A stretch of 64,000 bases of DNA, from the NCBI GenBank assembly GCA_040954595.2, contig CM082578.2:248001-312000 (forward strand). Direction: 5' to 3'. This stretch comes from Balanoglossus misakiensis. Lineage: Eukaryota > Hemichordata. Positions within the stretch are counted from its first letter, which is position 1; each line of letters opens with the position of its first letter. Under the pieces are notes generated by a model. The model was not told the DNA's origin, made no database searches, and worked only from the letters and a program-made list of their open reading frames with translations. Below are positions 55,185-64,000 of this stretch, piece after piece. Made by a program: the position numbers and the translations under genes.

Positions 55185-58100
55185 ACACTCGACATTTGTT
55201 CCGGTAGGACTGCATTATTGCCTGTCAATTTATAGAGAAAGCCCAAATTTAACCAGGGCGTTTCAAACACCGACGTTAGTTGGGGGCACGGCCTGCAGTA
55301 CTGCCGGGTAAGCTGACATCAGCGTACCGCATATAATGTAGGGGGGGGGAACAGAACGGTTAAATACTACATTTATCAGATATCAGCTAATTTTGGACAA
55401 TCATCTAAAATGTAAATCATCTTTTCATTTTTGGATATCTGATGATGTATGACATTTCCATTATATGTAAAAATGGTGCTGATTATAAAAATGCACTCTG
55501 AATGAGCTGATTTAATGCAAAATTGCGTTTTATTCGTTTTTGCACCAAAAAGGTCATTTTTAGGCAAAACATTCTTTATTTTTTTAATTCGGTGACCTGA
55601 TCATATATAAACAATTGCTTGTATGTTAAAAGTTTTTATGACTTTTAAAAGCAGTGACACTGGCGGCATTCAACACGAAAATAACAATTTTAGCCACAAT
55701 TTGGTCAAAATGGTAAATTTTTGAAAATTACAAAAAATACCTGTTTTCTACATTTTCGGAAATCTGATGGAGTATAGAATGCTCTTCGTATGTATATATC
55801 GATACAAATTCCACAAAAGACCGTCTAATTTGGCTCACTGCAGACAAAATTGCGTTTTACAAAATTTTCCTTGAAAATGTCATTTTTAGAAAAAAAAAAT
55901 AAAAAAACCTTTTATTTTCGAATTTGGTGCCCTGATCATATATGACATGTTGATTGTATGTTAAAACTTTCCAAAAATGCAGAGATATTGACGGAATTCA
56001 AGAAAAAATAGCCATTTTGGCCATATTTTGACAAAAATGGTAAATTTTTAAAAAATCATAAAAAATTAACTCTTTTCTTCATTTTCGGAAATATTATGGA
56101 GCATGAAGTGTCGTTCTCTTGTAAAAAGTGCTGCAAATTCCAGAAAAGGCGGTATAATTTGAATCACCCAAGACAAAATTACCATTTTCGACTTTTTTTC
56201 AAAAAATTGTCTTTTTTACAAAATAAATAAGAATTAATTCTTTTCTTAGTTTCAAACGGGTAGAGATACTTTCCACACGGGTTTTCTAACATTGAATTCC
56301 CGTTCATCAACTCAGATTGCCTACAGCATAAGTCGGCTAAAACCCTGAGACTTTAGAGCAGAAACAGTTGCACACTGGTAACGTTGAACAAGTCGATTTT
56401 TCTACGGCCTGGCTCGGCTAAATCTCCGTCACAATATGACAGACACTATCGTACGTTAGCAACGGTGATCAAGTCAGATTTTCAACGGCATGGGTTGGAT
56501 AAAGCCCCGGCACTCTAGAGCAGAAACACGCGTACAGAGACCACGTTGATCAAGTCTGATCTCCTACGGCTTGGCTCGACTAAAACCCCGGCACACTATG
56601 ACAGACACTAGCGTTCGTTAGCAACGTTGATCAAGTCAGATTTCCTACGGCATGGCTTTGCTAAAGCCCTGACACTCTAGAGCAGAAACACGCGTACAGA
56701 GACCACGTTGATCTACTCACATTTCCTTCGGCCTGGCACGGCTGATGCCCCGGCACTATATATAGGACACAGACTGGCGTAAGTTAACAACGGTAATCAC
56801 GTCGGGTTTCCTACGGCCTGGCTCAGCTGAAGCCCCGGCACTCTAGAGCAGAAACAGGCGTACATTGACCACGTTGATCAAGTCAGATTTCCTACGGCGT
56901 GACTCGGCTGGTGCACCGGCTCTATATGACACAGACTGGCGTAAGTTATCAACGGTGATTACGTCGGATTTCCTACGGCCTGGTTTAGCTGAAGCCCCGG
57001 CACTTTAGAGCGGAAACACGCGTACATTGACCACGATGATCAAGTCAGATCTCCTACGGCCTGGCTCGACTAAAACCCCGGCACACCATGACAGACATTA
57101 GCGTTCGTTAGCAACGGTGATCAAGTCGGATTTCCTTCGGCCTGGCTCTGTAAAAGACCCGACACTCTAGTACAAAGACGTTGGCTAAGTCGGGCAAACC
57201 GAACAGGGAAAGTCACAGCGGGTCAACACTCGACATTTGTTCCGGTAGGACTGCATTATTGCCTGTCAATTTATAGAGAAAGCCCGAATTTAACCAGGGC
57301 GTTTCAAACAAGGACGTTATTTGGGGGCACGGCCTGCAGTACTGCCGGGTAAGCTGACATCGACGTACCGCATATAATGTAGGGGGGGGGGGGGACAGAA
57401 CGGTTCAATACTACATTTATTAGATATCAGCTAATTTTGGACAATCATCTAAAATCTAAATCATTTTTTCATATTTGGATATCTGATGATGTATGAAATT
57501 TCCATTATATGTAAAAATGGTGCTGATTATAAAAAATGCACTCTGAATGAGCTGATTTAATACAAAATTGCGTTTTATTCGTTTTTGCACCAAAAAGGTC
57601 ATTTTTAGGCAAAACATTCTTTATTTTTTTAATTCGGTGACCTGATCATATATAAACAATTGCTTGTATGTTAAAAGTTTTTATGACTTTTAAAAGCAGT
57701 GACACTGGCGGCATTCAACACGAAAATAACAATTTTAGCCACAATTTGGTCAAAATGGTAAATTTTTGAAAATTACAAAAAATACCTGTTTTCTACATTT
57801 TCGGAAATCTGATGGAGTATAGAATGCTCTTCGTACGTATATATCGATACAAATTCCACAAAAGACCGTCTAATTTGGCTCACTGCAGACAAAATTGCGT
57901 TTTACAAAATTTTCCTTGAAAATGTCATTTTTAGAAAAAAAAAATAAAAAAACCTTTTATCTTCGAATTTGGTGCCCTGATCATATATGACATGTTGATT
58001 GTATGTTAAAACTTTCGACCACTCCAAAAATGCAGAGATATTGACGGAATTCAAGAAAAAATAGCCATTTTGGCCATATTTTGACAAAAATGGTAAATTT

Positions 58101-61100
58101 TTAAAAAATCATAAAAAATTAACTCTTTTCTTCATTTTCGGAAATATTATGGAGCATGAAGTGTCGTTCTCTTGTAAAAAGTGCTGCAAATTCCAGAAAA
58201 GGCGGTATAATTTGAATCACCCAAGACAAAATTACCATTTTCGACTTTTTTTCGAAAAATTGTCTTTTTTACAAAATAAATAAGAATTAATTCTTTTCTT
58301 AGTTTCAAACGGGTAGAGATACTTTCCACACGGGTTTTCTAACATTGAATTCCCGTTCATCAACTCAGATTTCCTACAGCATAAGTCGGCTAAAACCCTG
58401 AGACTTTAGAGCAGAAACAGTTGCACACTGGTAACGTTGAAAAAGTCGATTTTTCTACGGCCTGGCTCGGCTAAATCTCCGTCACAATATGACAGACACT
58501 ATCGTACGTTAGCAACGGTGATCAAGTCAGATTTTCAACGGCATGGGTTGGATAAAGCCCCGGCACTCTAGAGCAGAAACACGCGTACAGAGACCACGTT
58601 GATCAAGTCTGATCTCCTACGGCTTGGCTCGACTAAAACCCCTGCACACTATGACAGACACTAGCGTTCGTTAGCAACGTTGATCAAGTCAGATTTCCTA
58701 CGGCATGGCTTTGCTAAAGCCCTGACACTCTAGAGCAGAAACACGCGTACAGAGACCACGTTGATCTACTCACATTTCCTTCGGCCTGGCACGGCTGATG
58801 CCCCGGCACTATATATAGGACACAGACTGGCGTAAGTTAACAACGGTAATCACGTCGGGTTTCCTACGGCCTGGCTCAGCTGAAGCCCCGGCACTCTAGA
58901 GCAGAAACAGGCGTACATTGACCACGTTGATCAAGTCAGATTTCCTACGGCGTGACTCGGCTGGTGCACCGGCTCTATATGACACAGACTGGCGTAAGTT
59001 ATCAACGGTGATTACGTCGGATTTCCTACGGCCTGGTTTAGCTGAAGCCCCGGCACTTTAGAGCGGAAACACGCGTACATTGACCACGATGATCAAGTCA
59101 GATCTCCTACGGCCTGGCTCGACTAAAACCCCGGCACACCATGACAGACACTAGCGTTCGTTAGCAACGGTGATCAAGTCGGATTTCCTTCGGCCTGGCT
59201 CTGCAAAAGACCCGACACTCTAGTACAAAGACGTTGGCTAAGTCGGGCAAACCGAACAGGGAAAGTCACAGCGGGTCAACACTCGACATTTGTTCCGGTA
59301 GGACTGCTTTATTGCCTGTCAATTTATAGAGAAAGCCCGAATTTAACCAGGGCGTTTCAAACACCGACGTTAGTTGGGGGCACGGCCTGCAGTACTGCCG
59401 GGTAAGCTGACATCAGCGTACCGCATATAATGTAGGGGGGGGGGGGGAACAGAACGGTTAAATACTACATTTATCAGATATCAGCTAATTTTGGACAATC
59501 ATCTAAAATGTAAATCATCTTTTCATATTTGGATATCTGATGAAGTATGAAATTTCCAATATATGTAAAAATGGTGCTGATTATAAAAAATGCACTCTGA
59601 ATGAGCTGATTTAATACAAAATTGCGTTTTATTCGTTTTTGCACCAAAAAGGTCATTTTTAGGCAAAACATTCTTTATTTTTTTAATTCGGTGACCTGAT
59701 CATATATAAGCAATTGCTTGCATGTTAAAAGTTTTTATGACTTTTAAAAGCAGTGACACTGGCGGCATTCAACACGAAAATAACAATTTTAACCACAATT
59801 TGGTCAAAATGGTAAATTTTTGAAAATTACAAAAAATACCTGTTTTCTACATTTTCGGAAATCTGATGGAGTATAGAATGCTCTTCGTATATATATATCG
59901 ATACAAATTCCACAAAAGACCGTCTAATTTGGCTCACTGCAGACAAAATTGCGTATTACCAAATTTTCCTTGAAAATGTCATTTTTAGAAAAATAAAATA
60001 AAAAAACCTTCGTTCTTCGAATTTGGTGCCCTGATCATATATGATATGTTGATTGTATGTTAAAACTTTCGACCACTCCAAAAATGCAGAGATATTGACG
60101 GAATTCAAGAAAAAATAGCCATTTTGGCCATATTTTGACAAAATGGTACATTTTTAAAAAATCATAAAAAATAAACTCTTTTCTTCATTTTCGGAAATAT
60201 TATGGAGCATGAAGTGTCGTTCTCTTGTAAAAAGTGCTGCAAATTCCAGAAAAGGCGGTATAATTTGAATCACCCAAGACAAAATTACCATTTTCGACTT
60301 TTTTTCGAAAAATTGTCTTTTTTACAAAATAAATAAGAATTAATTCTTTTCTTAGTTTCAAACGGGTAGAGATACTTTCCACACGGGTTTTCTAACATTG
60401 AATTCCCGTTCATCAACTCAGATTTCCTACAGCATAAGTCGGCTAAAACCCTGAGACTTTAGAGCAGAAACAGTTGCACACTGGTAACGTTGAACAAGTC
60501 GATTTTTCTACGGCCTGGCTCGGCTAAATCTCCGTCACAATATGACAGACACTATCGTACGTTAGCAACGGTGATCAAGTCAGATTTTCAACGGCATGGG
60601 TTGGATAAAGCCCCGGCACTCTAGAGCAGAAACACGCGTACAGAGACCACGTTGATCAAGTCTGATCTCCTACGGCTTGGCTCGACTAAAACCCCGGCAC
60701 ACTATGACAGACACTAGCGTTCGTTAGCAACGTTGATCAAGTCAGATTTCCTACGGCATGGCTTTGCTAAAGCCCTGACACTCTAGAGCAGAAACACGCG
60801 TACAGAGACCACGTTGATCTACTCACATTTCCTTCGGCCTGGCACGGCTGATGCCCCGGCACTATATATAGGACACAGACTGGCGTAAGTTAACAACGGT
60901 AATCACGTCGGGTTTCCTACGGCCTGGCTCAGCTGAAGCCCCGGCACTCTAGAGCAGAAACAGGCGTACATTGACCACGTTGATCAAGTCAGATTTCCTA
61001 CGGCGTGACTCGGCTGGTGCACCGGCTCTATATGACACAGACTGGCGTAAGTTATCAACGGTGATTACGTCGGATTTCCTACGGCCTGGTTTAGCTGAAG

Positions 61101-62167
61101 CCCCGGCACTTTAGAGCGGAAACACGCGTACATTGACCACGATGATCAAGTCAGATCTCCTACGGCCTGGCTCGACTAAAACCCCGGCACACCATGACAG
61201 ACACTAGCGTTCGTTAGCAACGGTGATCAAGTCGGATTTCCTTCGGCCTGGCTCTGCAAAAGACCCGACACTCTAGTACAAAGACGTTGGCTAAGTCGGG
61301 CAAACCGAACAGGGAAAGTCACAGCGGGTCAACACTCGACATTTGTTCCGGTAGGACTGCTTTATTGCCTGTCAATTTATAGAGAAAGCCCGAATTTAAC
61401 CAGGGCGTTTCAAACACCGACGTTAGTTGGGGGCACGGCCTGCAGTACTGCCGGGTAAGCTGACATCAGCGTACCGCATATAATGTAGGGGGGGGGGGGA
61501 ACAGAACGGTTAAATACTACATTTATCAGATATCAGCTAATTTTGGACAATCATCTAAAATGTAAATCATCTTTTCATATTTGGATATCTGATGAAGTAT
61601 GAAATTTCCAATATATGTAAAAATGGTGCTGATTATAAAAAATGCACTCTGAATGAGCTGATTTAATACAAAATTGCGTTTTATTCGTTTTTGCACCAAA
61701 AAGGTCATTTTTAGGCAAAACATTCTTTATTTTTTTAATTCGGTGACCTGATCATATATAAGCAATTGCTTGCATGTTAAAAGTTTTTATGACTTTTAAA
61801 AGCAGTGACACTGGCGGCATTCAACACGAAAATAACAATTTTAACCACAATTTGGTCAAAATGGTAAATTTTTGAAAATTATAAAAAATACCTGTTTTCT
61901 ACATTTTCGGAAATCTGATGGAGTATAGAATGCTCTTCGTATATATATATCGATACAAATTCCACAAAAGACCGTCTAATTTGGCTCACTGCAGACAAAA
62001 TTGCGTTTTACCAAATTTTCCTTGAAAATGTCATTTTTAGAAAAATAAAATAAAAAAACCTTCGTTCTTCGAATTTGGTGCCCTGATCATATATGATATG
62101 TTGATTGTATGTTAAAACTTTCGACCACTCCAAAAATGCAGAGATATTGACGGAATTCAAGAAAAAA

Positions 62168-62172
62168 TAGCC
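62168..62172. other. Satellite inversion junction with 5-bp microhomology (copy 2)
   Basis: The join is identical to 13947-13951: forward AT module up to tagcc, then inverted linker. Its presence in both copies shows the inversion predates the 48.2-kb duplication. Confidence 0.93.
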
Positions 62173-64000
62173 AACGTCTTTGTACTAGAGTGTCGGGTCT
62201 TTTGCAGAGCCAGGCCGAAGGAAATCCGACTTGATCACCGTTGCTAACGAACGCTAGTGTCTGTCATGGTGTGCCGGGGTTTTAGTCGAGCCAGGCCGTA
62301 GGAGATCTGACTTGATCATCGTGGTCAATGTACGCGTGTTTCCGCTTTAAAGTGCCGGGGCTTCAGCTAAACCAGGCCGTAGGAAATCCGACGTAATCAC
62401 CGTTGATAACTTACGCCAGTCTGTGTCATATAGAGCCGGTGCACCAGCCGAGTCACGCCGTAGGAAATCTGACTTGATCAACGTGGTCAATGTACGCCTG
62501 TTTCTGCTCTAGAGTGCCGGGGCTTTATCCAACCCATGCCGTTGAAAATCTGACTTGATCACCGTTGCTAACGTACGCTAGTGTCTGTCATATTGTGACG
62601 AGATTTAGCCGTGCCAGGCCGTAGAAAAATCGACTTGTTCAACGTTATCAGTGTGCAACTGTTTCTGCTCTAGAGTGTCAGGGTTTTAGCCGACTCATGC
62701 TGTAGGAAATCTGAGTTGATAAACGGGAATTCAATGTTTGAAAACCCGTGTGGAAAGTATCTCTACCCGTTTGAAACTAAGAAAAGAATTTATTCTTATT
62801 TATTTTGTAAAAAAGACAATTTTTCGAAAACAAGTCGAAAATGGTAATTTTGTCTTGGGTGATTCAAATTATACCACATTTTCTGGAATTTGCAGCACTT
62901 TTTACAAAAGAACGACACATCATGCTCCATAATATTTCCGAAAATGAAGAAAAGAGTTTATTTTTTATGATTTTTTAAAAATGTACCATTTTGTCAAAAT
63001 ATGGCCAAAATGGCTATTTTTTCTTGAATTCCGTCAATATCTCTGCATTTTTGGAGTGGTCGAAAGTTTTAACATACAATCAACATGTCATATATGATCA
63101 GGGCACCAAATTCGAAGAACGAAGGTTTTTTTATTTTATTTTTCTAAAAATGACATTTTCAAGGAAAATTTGGTAAAACGCAATTTTGTCTGCAGTGAGC
63201 CAAATTAGACGGTCTTTTGTGGAATTTGTATCGATATATATATACGAAGAGCATTCTATACTCCATCAGATTTCCGAAAATGTAGAAAACAGGTATTTTT
63301 TGTAATTTTCAAAAATTTACCATTTTGACCAAATTGTGGTTAAAATTGTTATTTTCGTGTTGAATGCCGCCAGTGTCACTGCTTTTAAAAGTCATAAAAA
63401 CTTTTAACATGCAAGAAATTGCTTATATATGATCAGGTCACCGAATTAAAAAAAATAAAGAATGTTTTGCCTAAAAATGACCTTTTTGGTGCAAAAACGA
63501 ATAAAACGCAATTTTGTATTAAATCAGCTCATTCAGAGTGCATTTTTTATAATCAGCACCATTTTTACATATATTGGAAATTTCATACTTCATCAGATAT
63601 CCAAATATGAAAAGATGATTTACATTTTAGATGATTGTCCAAAATTAGCTGATATCTGATAAATGTAGTATTTAACCGTTCTGTTCCCCCCCCCCCTACA
63701 TTATATGCGGTACGCTGATGTCAGCTTACCCGGCAGTACTGCAGGCCGTGCCCCCAACTAACGTCGGTGTTTGAAACGCCCTGGTTAAATTCGGGCTTTC
63801 TCTATAAATTGACAGGCAATAAAGCAGTCCTACCGGAACAAATGTCGAGTGTTGACCCGCTGTGACTTTCCCTGTTCGGTTTGCCCGACTTAGCCAACGT
63901 CTTTGTACTAGAGTGTCGGGTCTTTTGCAGAGCCAGGCCGAAGGAAATCCGACTTGATCACCGTTGCTAACGAACGCTAGTGTCTGTCATGGTGTGCCGG
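62173..64000 (-). repeat. 2.05-kb macrosatellite, inverted block (second copy, partial)
   Basis: This counterpart of 13952-15780 has a shortened seven-subrepeat array, an inverted AT module, poly-C at 63686-63696 and the start of the next array. It is cut by the window end. If the duplication is complete, the palindromic BEL/Pao element should follow about 6.7 kb beyond the window. Confidence 0.92.

Larger units (their letters stand above)
55171..62172 (+). repeat. 2.05-kb macrosatellite, forward block 6
   Basis: This repeats 6951-13951. Poly-G tracts at 55341-55349, 57382-57394, 59435-59447 and 61488-61499 differ by 0 or 1 G from their partners. The 7-base loss near 55972 and the unit-type order are the same. 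No gene is seen. Confidence 0.94.
48221..64000 (+). repeat. Higher-order duplication, copy 2
   Basis: This is the second copy of 1-15780 and runs to the window end, so only the first third of a possible second 48.2-kb unit is seen. It has the same LINE at the same target site and the same inversion junction (tagcc at 62168-62172). The 1237-residue LINE ORF is identical at protein level in both copies. Divergence is far lower than between neighbouring 2-kb units, so this is a block-level duplication and not general satellite similarity. Confidence 0.95.

Overview
The window is repetitive eukaryotic DNA and holds no host gene that I can recognise. The retroelement types present are an L1/Tx1-like LINE, a CR1-like LINE whose ORF1 carries PHD and esterase domains, and two BEL/Pao-type LTR elements. 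That mix suggests a metazoan, most likely an aquatic invertebrate or basal deuterostome. The species cannot be named from the sequence.

The matrix is a macrosatellite with a unit of about 2.05 kb. Each unit has three parts: an AT-rich module of about 0.95 kb made of three diverged repeats of about 330 bp; a GC-richer array of about 80-bp subrepeats that alternate strictly between two types (an A-B dimer of about 160 bp, normally 11 subrepeats); and a linker of about 210 bp ending in a poly-G tract. The poly-G tract (poly-C where the unit is inverted) marks the units at 438, 7121, 9162, 11216, 13268, 15465 (inv), 17516 (inv), 19401 (inv), 21452 (inv), 30193, 37679, 42313, 44366, 46918, 48658, 55341, 57382, 59435, 61488 and 63686 (inv).

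Layout: 1-2324 forward satellite; 2325-6950 5'-truncated L1/Tx1-like LINE with a 14-bp target duplication, poly(A) tail and intact 1237-residue EN-RT ORF; 6951-13951 forward satellite; inversion junction at 13947-13951; 13952-22467 inverted satellite; 22468-29185 palindromic BEL/Pao derivative (two inverted arms of about 3 kb around a 660-bp spacer, a 3' LTR at each outer end, integrase core deleted); 29186-32245 forward satellite with a local template-switch scar at 31416-31565; 32246-37602 apparently full-length CR1-like LINE whose ORF1 and ORF2 share one frame separated by a single UGA; 37603-39191 forward satellite; 39192-40625 3' fragment of a second BEL/Pao element (half integrase plus LTR); 40626-50543 forward satellite with subrepeat expansions and contractions; 50544-55170 second copy of the first LINE; 55171-62172 forward satellite; a second copy of the inversion junction; 62173-64000 inverted satellite.

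On the largest scale, 48221-64000 repeats 1-15780 almost base for base, including the LINE, its target duplication and the inversion junction. I found only about five substitutions plus homopolymer length changes. The locus is therefore either a tandem array with a 48.2-kb higher-order period or an assembly wrap-around of such a unit. The retroelements have no functional link to each other. They are passengers whose unique junctions date the inversions, deletions and duplications of the satellite. The short reading frames in the satellite are not genes.
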